A DNA stretch of 64,000 nucleotides, from the NCBI RefSeq assembly GCF_013488205.1, contig NZ_CP040908.1, forward strand, positions 1,651,876-1,715,875, given 5' to 3'. Positions 35,952-45,206 of the stretch are shown here, one piece after another. The DNA comes from Empedobacter falsenii (lineage in GTDB: Bacteria > Bacteroidota > Bacteroidia > Flavobacteriales > Weeksellaceae). Each line of letters starts with the position of its first letter. The stretch's first letter is position 1. The notes under the pieces were generated by a model. It was not told the origin of the DNA. It was given only the letters and a program-made list of their open reading frames with translations, and did no database searches. The position numbers and the translations under genes were made by a program.

Positions 35952-38900
35952 TTAAAATTTAACATTTAATCCCAATTGATAAGTAACAGAACTTACGCGT
36001 CCAATTCCAAAATTTGCTGTAGCCCACTCAGGATCATAACCATTATAGTCGGTGAAAACGAATGGATTAATTACATTAGCATAAACTCTTAGAGAATTGA
36101 ATAATCCAATTTTAGATAAAGTATTTTTGTCAAATGTGTATCCTAAGGCGATATTTTTCACCTTCACAAAAGAAGCATCTCTATAATAGCCAACTTTATT
36201 GTTTTTCCAATAAGTACCTTCATTATATGGTTGCGGAGCGGTATTAGAGAATTGAGCAGGTAATCCAGCGTCATTTGTTGGAACAAACCAGTCCATATCA
36301 ATTTTAGATCGACCTCTGTCATACACGTTTGTAAAGTTTTCGTGGAAAGGAGAATATGCTAAAACACCTTGATTTGTAATTAAAGAAGCAGACAAATCAA
36401 ATTGTCCAACTTTTAACGTTGTGAAAATACTTCCTGACCAATCCGGATCTGATGATCCCAAAATAACGCGGTCATCAACCGTTATTTTTCCATCTCCATT
36501 AATGTCTTTTACTTTTGCTTGACCAACTGTTTGACCATATTTCTTCGCCTCAGCTTCTTGATCTGGTTGCCAAACGCCATCAAACACATAATTGTAATAC
36601 GAATGAATAGATTCTCCAATGAATAAATTGTTTCCAATATCATCCACTGTGTTTTGACCATATATTGATTTGATTTTGTTGACATTTTTAGAGAATGTAA
36701 ATGTCGTTTCCCAACTTACTTTTTTAGTTTGGATAATTTTTGCTGTTAATGCAACTTCAACCCCTTTATTACTTACAGATCCGATGTTTCCATTAATATA
36801 TGTCCATCCTGTTTCGTAAGGTAATTGTTGTTTCATTAACAAGTAATCTGATAATTTATCATAAATATCAATCGATCCTGTAATTCTGTTTTTAAAGAAT
36901 CCGTAATCTAATCCAACGTTAAATTCTCTTGTTTTTTCCCATGTTAAGTAAGGATTTGCGATTTTTCCTGGTAACCAACCATTTGCTACAGTTCCATTAA
37001 AATCATAATAATATTGATCGGTTAATAAATTTGTTGTAGAATATGGCTCAATAATATTATTACCTGTATAACCCCAACTTGCTCTTAATTTTAATTCTGA
37101 TACAACTTTGCTTGCTTTTAAAAACTCTTCGTTATTAATTTTCCAAGCTACGGCAGCAGAAGGGAAGCTTTCCCATTGATTTCCTTTCGAAAGAATAGAA
37201 GATCCATCCCAACGAATAGAGAAAGTAAATAAGTATTTGTCTAATAAAGAGTAATTTGCGCGTAAGGCATATGAACTCAAAGCTTGTTTGATATAATCGG
37301 AACCAATATTATACGTTTCTTGCGTTCCTGATCCTATATTGTGATAACCAGTTTCAAAAGGAATATTTCTAGAGCTTTGGAATGAAGATTCATATCTACT
37401 TTCGTAAATACTTTGTAAAGCTAGAATATTGAATTTGTGTATATCATTAATCTCAAAATTTGCATTAACCTGGTTATCCCATGTATAATTAAATCTCTCA
37501 GATTTATTAATTGCTGCAGAAGACAAATTGTTATTACTTGCTCCAACAGATGTCAAAGCACCCCACGATTCACCTTTTCTTCTTGTGTCATAGTTTGCAG
37601 AATAGGTTGTTTTTAAAGATAACCAATCTAATGGACGATATTCGAAAAAGAAATTCCCGATACCATTCCATCTTCTAGTTTCATTTACTGTATTTTTAAT
37701 CTCTAAAAGAGGATTATAAGTAGATGTTTTATCGATGATAAATGCACCTTGTTGATTAGTTAATTTTCCTGGTAAAGCAGCTAATTCAGTACTTTCGTAT
37801 TGATAAGGATTCAAGAATGGATTTAATCTGAAAGCCTCTTGCATAGCGATATCAGAACCATCTTGTTGTTCTGTTAATGCGACATTAAGATTAATTCCAA
37901 CCGAAAATTTATCATTGATTCTATGATCAACACCAATATTTACAGAGTATTTATCTAAAGCTTCATTTTGTAAATTTCCTTTCTCTTTTTGAGCACCTAA
38001 TCCAATATTATAGCCCATTCCGTTCTCTGAACGTCCAGATAAATTAACATAATTATTTTGCGTCATTCCAGTTCTAAGTACAGCATCAAACCAATCAAAG
38101 GTTTCATTTGCATTTACACGTCTCAAAAGCTCTGTATTTCTGGTACCAACAACTGCATTGTATAATGTTTGAGCAGACACTTGTCCAGTTGCCTGATCTT
38201 TTCCTGCCGTTGCCAAATAAGCGGATTGATGATAATACCACCATTTACTTCCGTCCATCATTTTAGGTAAACGAGCCACATCTTTTACTCCATAATAGGT
38301 ATCATAAGAAACAGTGAATCTTCCTTTTGCATTCGATCCATTTTTAGTCGTTACAATTACAACACCATTCGATCCGCGTGAACCATAAATTGCAGTGGAT
38401 GAAGCGTCTTTTAAAATATCAATTCGCGCAATATCTTGAGGATTTAAAAAATCTATATCAGAAGTAGGAACTCCATCTACAACAAAAAGAGGCTTAGAAT
38501 CTGCGTTCATAGAATTGTTCCCTCTAATCACAATATCAAAACCATCCCCAATTCTACCTGTAGAAGTAGAAATCTGTACACCAGGCACATTTCCTTGCAT
38601 CGCTTCCATAGGATTAGTCATACTTCTTTCAGTCAGTTTAGAAGCATCAATAACTCCAACAGAGCCAGTTAAATCTGATTTTCGTGCTTTTCCATATCCA
38701 ATTACAACAACTTCTTCTAACTGTTTGTTTTCATTTTCTAATGGATTTAAAGAAAAATCAAAACTTTCTGTAGACTTAATAGGAATCTCAATTTGCTGAT
38801 ATCCGTCGTAAAGTATTGTAAGCGTAGCATCTTCTGGAACTTCAATTTCGTAGTATCCATTTTCATCTGTATATGCTTCTAAATCGGTTCCTTCTACAAA

Positions 38901-39032
38901 AACTTCTACTCCTGCCAAAGGTGTTTTTCCGTCAGTTGATTTTATTATTCCGGAAACAACCTTATTCTCCTGAGCAAAAGCTGCTATAGGTAAGAGTAAA
39001 AGGGCAAATAATGATATTTTAGACTTCTTCAT
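35952..39032 (-). CDS. susC: SusC/RagA-family TonB-dependent transporter (pectin locus, pair 2)
   Basis: The 1026-residue protein has a signal peptide (AAFAQ), a carboxypeptidase-regulatory-like domain (VVSGIIKSTDGKTPLAGVEV), and plug motifs VVVIGYGKARKSDLTGSVG, MQGNVPGVQISTSTG, KPLFVVDGVPT and ASSTAIYGSRGSNGVVIVTTK. The barrel ends in TYQLGLNVKF. Two operator-like palindromes and the 20-bp element lie upstream. It is divergent from the lacI-type regulator gene across a 485-bp regulatory region. Confidence 0.95.
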   Translation of the reverse strand: MKKSKISLFALLLLPIAAFAQENKVVSGIIKSTDGKTPLAGVEVFVEGTDLEAYTDENGYYEIEVPEDATLTILYDGYQQIEIPIKSTESFDFSLNPLENENKQLEEVVVIGYGKARKSDLTGSVGVIDASKLTERSMTNPMEAMQGNVPGVQISTSTGRIGDGFDIVIRGNNSMNADSKPLFVVDGVPTSDIDFLNPQDIARIDILKDASSTAIYGSRGSNGVVIVTTKNGSNAKGRFTVSYDTYYGVKDVARLPKMMDGSKWWYYHQSAYLATAGKDQATGQVSAQTLYNAVVGTRNTELLRRVNANETFDWFDAVLRTGMTQNNYVNLSGRSENGMGYNIGLGAQKEKGNLQNEALDKYSVNIGVDHRINDKFSVGINLNVALTEQQDGSDIAMQEAFRLNPFLNPYQYESTELAALPGKLTNQQGAFIIDKTSTYNPLLEIKNTVNETRRWNGIGNFFFEYRPLDWLSLKTTYSANYDTRRKGESWGALTSVGASNNNLSSAAINKSERFNYTWDNQVNANFEINDIHKFNILALQSIYESRYESSFQSSRNIPFETGYHNIGSGTQETYNIGSDYIKQALSSYALRANYSLLDKYLFTFSIRWDGSSILSKGNQWESFPSAAVAWKINNEEFLKASKVVSELKLRASWGYTGNNIIEPYSTTNLLTDQYYYDFNGTVANGWLPGKIANPYLTWEKTREFNVGLDYGFFKNRITGSIDIYDKLSDYLLMKQQLPYETGWTYINGNIGSVSNKGVEVALTAKIIQTKKVSWETTFTFSKNVNKIKSIYGQNTVDDIGNNLFIGESIHSYYNYVFDGVWQPDQEAEAKKYGQTVGQAKVKDINGDGKITVDDRVILGSSDPDWSGSIFTTLKVGQFDLSASLITNQGVLAYSPFHENFTNVYDRGRSKIDMDWFVPTNDAGLPAQFSNTAPQPYNEGTYWKNNKVGYYRDASFVKVKNIALGYTFDKNTLSKIGLFNSLRVYANVINPFVFTDYNGYDPEWATANFGIGRVSSVTYQLGLNVKF

Positions 39033-39082
39033 AAAGTGTTAATTTTGTGCTTTTTAGTTAATTCATTATTAAATATATTTAA

Positions 39083-39094
39083 GTAATCGATTGC
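39083..39094. promoter_or_regulatory. LacI-family operator, proximal site of susC pair 2
   Basis: GTAATCGATTGC differs by one base from the perfect palindrome. It lies 51 bases upstream of the susC ATG. Confidence 0.65.
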
Positions 39095-39116
39095 ATTATT
39101 ATATATCGATAGTTTT

Positions 39117-39128
39117 GTAATCGATTGC
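39117..39128. promoter_or_regulatory. LacI-family operator, distal site of susC pair 2
   Basis: GTAATCGATTGC is repeated here, 34 bases from the proximal copy. Read on the minus strand it is preceded by TCAATTTG, a one-mismatch -7 box, whose last base overlaps the operator. Bound repressor would thus cover the promoter. Confidence 0.65.
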
Positions 39129-39142
39129 AAATTGATTTATTA

Positions 39143-39162
39143 AGTGTATAGAGTACACTAAA
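39143..39162 (-). promoter_or_regulatory. 20-bp imperfect palindrome upstream of susC pair 2
   Basis: The plus-strand sequence AGTGTATAGAGTACACTAAA contains AGTGTA/TACACT around five bases. It lies 14 bases beyond the distal operator, about where the -33 region of the susC promoter would fall. The counterpart is at 34201-34220. Confidence 0.5.
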
Positions 39163-39229
39163 ATATAACTATTTTTTTAAAATCAAACAAAATCTTAAAA
39201 TTTTATAAAAAATAATTAATCTATTTGTT

Positions 39230-39262
39230 AATTATTGATATTTAGTGTAATATGTATTTATT
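39230..39262 (+). promoter_or_regulatory. Element shared with the beta-glucan susC upstream region
   Basis: AATTATT followed by GATATTTAGTGT, one base and ATATGT repeats the stretch at 4643-4680 in the same plus-strand sense. It contains the TTTAGTGT word also seen in the 20-bp elements. Confidence 0.4.
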
Positions 39263-39373
39263 TTGACTAATATTGATATATACTCTAACTTGAATAAGCT
39301 AAATGGTTAGTTAAAATCATAATTCTTTTGATGACTTATTGAATTTTTAATTCTAAAAATATGTAAATTGAAG

Positions 39374-39392
39374 TAAATTTGTAATCGATTAC
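39374..39392 (+). promoter_or_regulatory. lacI promoter with overlapping operator (autoregulation)
   Basis: TAAATTTG at 39374-39381 is a full TAnnTTTG -7 box. Its last base is the first base of the perfect operator GTAATCGATTAC at 39381-39392. A repressor bound here would block its own gene. The ATG is 126 bases downstream of the operator. Confidence 0.65.
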
Positions 39393-39517
39393 AAATTGTT
39401 TTAGATTCTGAAAAAAAAGTTTTAGAACCATTGTAATTTATACATTACTATATAATACTATTGAGATTTAATTTATATTTACCGAATCTTGATAACGAAC
39501 TTGAATTTTACCTTATT

Positions 39518-40540
39518 ATGAAAAAAAGTGCTACAATATATGATATTTCTGAAAAATTGAATATTAGTGCAGCTACCGTTTCGAGGGCTTTAAATGATCA
39601 TCCTAAAATTAGTCAGAAAACGAAAGAGTTGGTTATGAAAGCTGCTAAAGAGCTTAATTACAAACAAAATACTTTAGCACAGGCTCTAAAAAGTGGGAAG
39701 ACAAATAATATTGGGATTATTGTTCCATATATTAATACAAATTTTTTCTCATCTCTAATTCGTGGGATAGAAGAGGAGTTGTCTCCACATGGTTACCATG
39801 TTATTATTTGTCAAAGTCACGAAGATGTAGATTTAGAAAGAAAACAACTAAATACATTATTGAATGCACAGGTTGATGGTATTTTTATGTCTGTTTCTAA
39901 AACGACAGAAGATATTTCGCATATTGAAGCTGCAAAAGAATCTAATACTCCAATCATATTTTTTGACCGTAAAAAAGATATTGCAGGTATCAGCACTGTA
40001 ACAATTGATGATTATAAAGGAGGATACTTAGCAACCGAACATTTGATTAAACAAGGTTGCCGAAGAATTTGTCATTTATCTGGAGATTTACGTTTGGAGA
40101 TTTATCAAAATCGTTACAATGGATATATCGACGCATTGAAAGATAATAAATTGACGTTTAAAGAAGAATATGTTTTTCCAATTAAAAGTTCGATAGAAGA
40201 TGGAGTTGAAGCAATAAAAACATTGTGGAATTTATCATCGCCACCAGATGGAATTTTCTCAGCCAGTGATTATGCAGCATTGGGTGCTTGTCAACAATTG
40301 AAAAAGAAAAATATTAGCATTCCAGAAGATGTTGCAATAATAGGTTTTAGTAATGAACCATTTACACAATATATGGAATTGCCTATTAGTAGTGTTGATC
40401 AGACACCAGATATAATGGGAAAAATTTCCGCTCAAGTATTTCTGGAATATATGAACGAAAATTTTTCAGGGATAAGCATAGAAAAAAAGGTTGTTTTAAA
40501 TCCTCAAATTCATATTCGAAAATCTTCGAAAAGAAAATAG
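39518..40540 (+). CDS. LacI-family transcriptional regulator of pectin/galacturonate genes
   Basis: The 340-residue protein starts with a classic LacI helix-turn-helix (ATIYDISEKLNISAATVSRALNDHPKIS), a hinge helix (LNYKQNTLAQALKSGKTNNIG), and a periplasmic-binding-protein-like effector domain (FSSLIRGIEEELSPHGYHVI, VDGIFMSVSKTTE, FFDRKKDIAGISTVTIDDYKGGYLATEHLI, PEDVAIIGFSNEP). I chose the ATG at 39518; the upstream TTG at 39461 would add 19 residues unlike the family. The gene lies between the pectin susC genes and the uronate operon. Palindromes with a central CG upstream of both and of itself make it their likely repressor. A galacturonate-pathway intermediate such as KDG is a reasonable inducer guess. 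Confidence 0.9.
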   Translation: MKKSATIYDISEKLNISAATVSRALNDHPKISQKTKELVMKAAKELNYKQNTLAQALKSGKTNNIGIIVPYINTNFFSSLIRGIEEELSPHGYHVIICQSHEDVDLERKQLNTLLNAQVDGIFMSVSKTTEDISHIEAAKESNTPIIFFDRKKDIAGISTVTIDDYKGGYLATEHLIKQGCRRICHLSGDLRLEIYQNRYNGYIDALKDNKLTFKEEYVFPIKSSIEDGVEAIKTLWNLSSPPDGIFSASDYAALGACQQLKKKNISIPEDVAIIGFSNEPFTQYMELPISSVDQTPDIMGKISAQVFLEYMNENFSGISIEKKVVLNPQIHIRKSSKRK

Positions 40541-40541
40541 G

Positions 40542-42155
40542 TTATAAAGAAACGCCTCTTTTCCAAGGGATAAAATCATTTTGATTTAAAATTTTAGCTT
40601 TTACTTTGACTTCACCGCTTGCAACTTTTATGATAAATTCTAAAAGCTCGTCAGCGGTTTCTTCAATTGTTTTATTTCCTGTGATGATTTCTCCTGTGTT
40701 AAAATCGATAATGTCAGGCATTTTTTCTTGTAATGCTGTGTTCGAAGAAATTTTTACAACAGGAGCAACAGGATTTCCTGTAGGCGTTCCTAAACCTGTT
40801 GTGAATAAGACAATATTAGATCCAGTTCCGACTAAAGCAGTTGTACATTCTACATCATTTCCTGGCGTACATAGTAAATTCAATCCAGGTTTTTTGATAT
40901 ATTCTGTATAATCTAACACATCTTGAATAGGAGAGGAACCTCCTTTTTTGGCAGCACCAGCAGATTTCATCGCATCTGTTATTAATCCATCTTTTATATT
41001 TCCTGGAGAAGGATTCATGTCGAATCCAGAACCCGCGGCGACAACAGAATCTTCGAAATCTTTCATTAATTGTAAAAATCTTTCGGCATCTTTTTCGTTA
41101 ACACAACGATTGATTAATTCTTGTTCAACTCCGCACAATTCGGGGAATTCGGACAAAATTGTTGTGCCTCCAATTGCAGCCATAATATCTGATAAATAGC
41201 CTAAAGTTGGATTAGCAGAAATACCAGAAAAACCATCTGATCCTCCACATTCTAATCCTAAAACTAATTTGGATAATGGAGCTGGTTTACGTTCAATTTC
41301 ATTGGCTTTTTTGATTGCTTCGAACGAATCTTTAATAATTCCGTTTAACATATTATCAACTGTTCCAGATTTTTGTTGCTCATAAACGATAATAGGTTTT
41401 TGACTATCAGGATTGATTTTATGCAAAGCTTCTTTAAAAATATCAACTTGTAAATTCTGGCAACCAAGGCTCAAAACTGTTGCACCAGCGACATTAGGAT
41501 TATTTACATAACCAGCAAGCAATCTTCCTAAAGCTTCAGCATCTTGACGAATTCCGCCACAACCACCTTGATGTGTAACGAATTTAACATCAATATTTTT
41601 GAAAACTCTTGTGTCTTCTTCACCTGTTTCTTGCTCATTTTCATCAGAATTCTGAATTAACGAACGTAAAAGCAATTGATGTTTAGATGGTTTTTCGAAT
41701 AATAATTCTTTTTCGAAAACATCTTTCAAAATTTCGACATTTCTGTTTTCGCAAAAAACTAAAGGAAAAAACAACCAAATATTTTCAGTTCCAACCTGTC
41801 CGTCTTCTCTGTGATACCCCATAAATGTTTTATCTTTCCATTTATCGATATTTGGAGCAGTCCATGACGTTGTAGCCGTTTTCTTTTCGACTTTAGAACT
41901 TTGATGTTTTACATTTTCAGTCGTAATAACTTCACCTTTTTTTATGTTGCAAACGGCTTTTCCGACAGTAATACCATACATCGTAATCGTGTCATTTTCT
42001 ACAAAATCTATTGCAGCAAATTTGTGTTTCGCATTTGTATCTTTCTGAATTTCAAATTCAGCATTATCAACGACTACAATTTCATTTGCTTTTAGGTCAA
42101 CTAATGCAACAATTACATTATCTGTTGGATTAACTTTTATAGCTTTTTTCTGCAT
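40542..42155 (-). CDS. uxaA: Altronate dehydratase UxaA
   Basis: UxaA dehydrates D-altronate to 2-keto-3-deoxygluconate (KDG) in the cytoplasm. The 537-residue protein has the N-terminal SAF-like domain (about 1-85) and then the catalytic part with TFMGYHREDGQVGTENIWLF, THQGGCGGIRQDAE, GATVLSLGCQN, LVLGLECGGSDGFSGISANP and TTILSEFPELCGVE. The family uses an iron or manganese centre held by cysteines and histidines such as these. It is the last gene of the eight-gene uronate operon and ends two bases from the convergent lacI stop, with no terminator visible between. Confidence 0.93.
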   Translation of the reverse strand: MQKKAIKVNPTDNVIVALVDLKANEIVVVDNAEFEIQKDTNAKHKFAAIDFVENDTITMYGITVGKAVCNIKKGEVITTENVKHQSSKVEKKTATTSWTAPNIDKWKDKTFMGYHREDGQVGTENIWLFFPLVFCENRNVEILKDVFEKELLFEKPSKHQLLLRSLIQNSDENEQETGEEDTRVFKNIDVKFVTHQGGCGGIRQDAEALGRLLAGYVNNPNVAGATVLSLGCQNLQVDIFKEALHKINPDSQKPIIVYEQQKSGTVDNMLNGIIKDSFEAIKKANEIERKPAPLSKLVLGLECGGSDGFSGISANPTLGYLSDIMAAIGGTTILSEFPELCGVEQELINRCVNEKDAERFLQLMKDFEDSVVAAGSGFDMNPSPGNIKDGLITDAMKSAGAAKKGGSSPIQDVLDYTEYIKKPGLNLLCTPGNDVECTTALVGTGSNIVLFTTGLGTPTGNPVAPVVKISSNTALQEKMPDIIDFNTGEIITGNKTIEETADELLEFIIKVASGEVKVKAKILNQNDFIPWKRGVSL

Positions 42156-42164
42156 TTTTCTCTC

Positions 42165-43622
42165 TTAAATCGTTTGGTTGCTATACATTTCATAAGATTT
42201 TTCAATCCCATATTCATCAATTAGTCGAAGAGCTTTTTCAACTTCATTTTCTAATTGATTCACTTTTGTCAAATCTTGTTCCCAAAAATTTATATTCTTC
42301 AAAACAGAATTGCTTATTTGTTGATAATCATTGTCTTTCCAAATGTTTTTAAACTCATTTATAATTGCTTCATCATCATTTACAGGTAATTTTTGATTGT
42401 TCCAATCACCTTTGTAAAAACGAATTAAACAAGCCAAAGAAAATGTAATTCCTTTCGGAATTTGATTAAATTTTTCTACATAATCTAATAAACTTGGTAG
42501 AACACGAACTTTGAATTTTGAGATAGAATTTAACGCAATACTTGATAAATAGTGCTTGATAAAAGGATTTCTAAATCGATCTAAAACATCTTCTGTATAT
42601 TCTTTTAATTGTTCTTCTGGTAAATCAAGAATAGGAATAATTTCATTATAAATAATATTTTTAATAAAATTTCCAGCTAATTTGTTATCGATTGCATTAC
42701 GAACAGTTTCTATTCCTAACATGATAGAAAAAGGAACCATTGAAGTGTGAGCTCCATTCAAAATTCTGACTTTAGAAGTACGATAAGGCGCTATATTTTC
42801 GACAAGCAAAATCTGTTCATTTGCTTTACTTAAAGGAATCTTTTCTTCTAATTTTTCATCACCTTCAATTGCCCAAAATAAGAACGCTTCTGAAACGACA
42901 ATCAATTCATCTTCATAGTTTAATTGATTTGTGTAGCTCTCTAAATCATCTTTTGGAAAACCTGGTACAATTCTGTCTACTAATGTATTATGAAAGTTAT
43001 TTGAAGTGTTAATCCAAGTGATAAATTCATCTTCTAAGTTCCACAATTTTGCATATTCTAAAATATAATCTTTCAGAATAATGGCGTTATTCTCAATTAA
43101 TTCACATGGAATAATTGTTAAGCCTTTGTTATTATCTCCATTAAAATAAAGATATCTTTCATATAAGAACGCAGTTAATTTTGCAGGAAAATTTTCGTGT
43201 GGTGCATTTTCTAATTTATCTTCTGAAGGATTAAATACAATTCCAGATTCTGTTGTGTTAGAAAAAACAAATTCCAATTGATCTTCTTTTGCTAATTTCA
43301 AAAAATCTTGGTATTCTTTATAAGGATTAATAGATTTTTGAATCGCAGAAATAACACGATTTTCATCAATCAATTCACCTTTTTTAATTCCTCGAATAAA
43401 TAAAGTGTACAGATTATCTTGTTCTTCAAAAGTATGAAATGAACTTCCAGAAGGCGTAACTTTTATGTTTGCGATTCCTGCATTAAAATTGGCATCTTTA
43501 TTCAGTTTATCGATTACATAGTCTGTAAAAGCGCGCATAAAATTTCCACCTCCAAATTGAATAATTTTTATAGGAAGTTCATTTTCTTGATGATATAGTT
43601 TTTTATTTAATTTTGTTTTCAA
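42165..43622 (-). CDS. uxaB: Tagaturonate reductase UxaB
   Basis: UxaB reduces D-tagaturonate to D-altronate with NADH. The 485-residue protein belongs to the mannitol-dehydrogenase family. An N-terminal Rossmann segment (IIQFGGGNFMRAFTDYVIDKLN), the family region IVPGFPKDD, and KVRILNGAHTSMVPFSIMLGIETVRNAI with the conserved lysine-asparagine-histidine set support this. Length and operon context between the transporter and uxaA select UxaB over fructuronate reductase. The gene stands 10 bases before uxaA in the same transcript. Confidence 0.92.
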   Translation of the reverse strand: MKTKLNKKLYHQENELPIKIIQFGGGNFMRAFTDYVIDKLNKDANFNAGIANIKVTPSGSSFHTFEEQDNLYTLFIRGIKKGELIDENRVISAIQKSINPYKEYQDFLKLAKEDQLEFVFSNTTESGIVFNPSEDKLENAPHENFPAKLTAFLYERYLYFNGDNNKGLTIIPCELIENNAIILKDYILEYAKLWNLEDEFITWINTSNNFHNTLVDRIVPGFPKDDLESYTNQLNYEDELIVVSEAFLFWAIEGDEKLEEKIPLSKANEQILLVENIAPYRTSKVRILNGAHTSMVPFSIMLGIETVRNAIDNKLAGNFIKNIIYNEIIPILDLPEEQLKEYTEDVLDRFRNPFIKHYLSSIALNSISKFKVRVLPSLLDYVEKFNQIPKGITFSLACLIRFYKGDWNNQKLPVNDDEAIINEFKNIWKDNDYQQISNSVLKNINFWEQDLTKVNQLENEVEKALRLIDEYGIEKSYEMYSNQTI

Positions 43623-43641
43623 GTTATTGAATTTTAATTGA

Positions 43642-45162
43642 TTATTTAATCACTTTGTATTTTGGTACTAATATTTTCATGACAATCCATGCTGTTAAAT
43701 ATGCAACTCCACAAATTGTAAAAATGATCATATAACCTTTATTGATTCCATCAACTATAATTGCTCCTGATTTTTCTAAATCTGAAAGTAAATTTTCTGG
43801 TAATCTTTCGTTAATGTATTGAGGATATTTTTCTAATAATGGTATACCATCGATAGTTGTCCAGTTTTTGTGCGAATAATCAAATAAAACTCCTGATGAT
43901 TTGTTGATCAAAAAAGAACCAATTCCACCAGCCATACCACCAATTCCAACTATTGTAGCAATAGCGCTTTTAGGAAACATGTCTCCAACAGTAGAGAAAA
44001 TATTTGCAGACCAAGCTTGATGTGCTGCTCCAGCAATACCGATGATAATTACAGGAACCCAAAAAGAGGTTGCACCAAGAGGTTGAGCTAATAATGCCAA
44101 TAATGGAAAGAAAGCAAAAATTAACATTGCGCGCATTCTTCCTGAATATGGATTCATATTTAATTTATCGACAAAATATTTTGGTAACCATCCTCCAATA
44201 ATAGAAAGTAATGTGATGATATATAGAACAAATAAAGGTAAGGCACTTTGTGTGCTATCCATCTTGTATACTGAGCTTAAGTAGGCTGGAGTCCAGAAAA
44301 GATAGAACCACCAAACGCCGTCTGTCATAAATTTTCCGAAGATAAAAGCCCAAGTTTGTTTGTATTTAAAACATTCAGAAAATGTTAGTTTTCTACCTTC
44401 TGTAGATGCGCCTGTATTTTCTTCTATATCTTGTTGAATATATTCTAACTCAGCACTATTAACCTTTGGATGTTTGTGTGGTTCTTGGTACAAATAAATC
44501 CAAAATCCCATCCAAATAAATCCTAATGCTCCGATGATGATAAAAGCCATTTCCCAACCCATTGATTTTGCAATAAATGGAATTGTAAGAGGAGCAGCTA
44601 ACGCACCAACAGTACCACCAGCATTGAAAATACTTGTAGCAAACGCGCGGTCTTTTTTCGGGAAATATTCGGCTGTAGCTTTGATTGCTCCAGGGAAATT
44701 TCCTGCTTCACCGATTGCTAAAATTAATCGAGCAAAAATAAATAAGCTAACACTTGTTGAAATAATTAATGAAGTGTCACTTACTTTTTCTAAGACTTCT
44801 TTTGCTCCAGCAAATCCTAAAAACCAATTATCTGTAATAAATCCTGCCGTTGCAATTCCGCAAAAAGCATGTAAACATGCACCAATCGACCAAATTGCAA
44901 TAGCATATAAGAAACCTTTTTTAGTTCCCATTTTGTCAATAAATCGACCCGCAAATAACATACTTACAGCATAAAATATTGAAAAAAGAGCGGTGATATT
45001 TCCGTAGTCATTATTATTCCAGTGAAATTCTGGAACTAAGTAATCTTTCCAAGTTAATGATAAAACTTGACGATCTAAGTAATTTATGGTTGTGGCAACA
45101 AATAGTAAACTGCAAATAGTCCATCTAAAACTACTTGGTTTAATGGAAGTTTCGTTCTTCAT
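43642..45162 (-). CDS. exuT: MFS hexuronate transporter (ExuT-like)
   Basis: The 506-residue inner-membrane protein has about 12 hydrophobic segments and the anion:cation symporter-family features NYLDRQVLSLTWKDYLVPEF, ARLILAIGEAGNFPGAIKATAEYFP, RAFATSIFNAGGTVGALAAP and TIVGIGGMAGGIGSFLINKSSGVLFD. It resembles ExuT and related uronate permeases. It would bring galacturonate and related acids from the periplasm into the cytoplasm. It lies inside the operon with the enzymes of that pathway. An extended loop after TM11 (about 430-460) is longer than in Escherichia coli ExuT. Confidence 0.9.
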   Translation of the reverse strand: MKNETSIKPSSFRWTICSLLFVATTINYLDRQVLSLTWKDYLVPEFHWNNNDYGNITALFSIFYAVSMLFAGRFIDKMGTKKGFLYAIAIWSIGACLHAFCGIATAGFITDNWFLGFAGAKEVLEKVSDTSLIISTSVSLFIFARLILAIGEAGNFPGAIKATAEYFPKKDRAFATSIFNAGGTVGALAAPLTIPFIAKSMGWEMAFIIIGALGFIWMGFWIYLYQEPHKHPKVNSAELEYIQQDIEENTGASTEGRKLTFSECFKYKQTWAFIFGKFMTDGVWWFYLFWTPAYLSSVYKMDSTQSALPLFVLYIITLLSIIGGWLPKYFVDKLNMNPYSGRMRAMLIFAFFPLLALLAQPLGATSFWVPVIIIGIAGAAHQAWSANIFSTVGDMFPKSAIATIVGIGGMAGGIGSFLINKSSGVLFDYSHKNWTTIDGIPLLEKYPQYINERLPENLLSDLEKSGAIIVDGINKGYMIIFTICGVAYLTAWIVMKILVPKYKVIK

Positions 45163-45206
45163 TTAGTGTGTTTTTGTGATTTATTATTTTGACTTCTTCC
45201 TTTAAA

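Larger units (their letters stand above)
39033..39517. other. Divergent regulatory region between susC (pair 2) and lacI
   Basis: This 485-bp gap contains no gene. It holds three operator palindromes (39083, 39117, 39381), the 20-bp element (39143), the stretch shared with the beta-glucan locus (39230) and a promoter for lacI. The DNA is extremely AT-rich outside these sites. The remaining bases show nothing I can name. Confidence 0.7.

Noticed and set aside
39461-39517. TTG start adding 19 residues to the LacI-type regulator.
   Set aside because: LacI proteins begin within a few residues of the HTH; the ATG at 39518 gives the normal length.
42684-43517. Operator-like words GTTATCGATTGC (42684) and TTTATCGATTAC (43506) inside uxaB.
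   Set aside because: They are coding, have one or two mismatches and follow from common codons for Ile-Asp; such matches are expected in AT-rich genes.
44534-44974. Plus-strand 146-codon frame opposite the exuT-like gene.
   Set aside because: It is a shadow of a transporter gene; the product has no recognisable features and no start signals.
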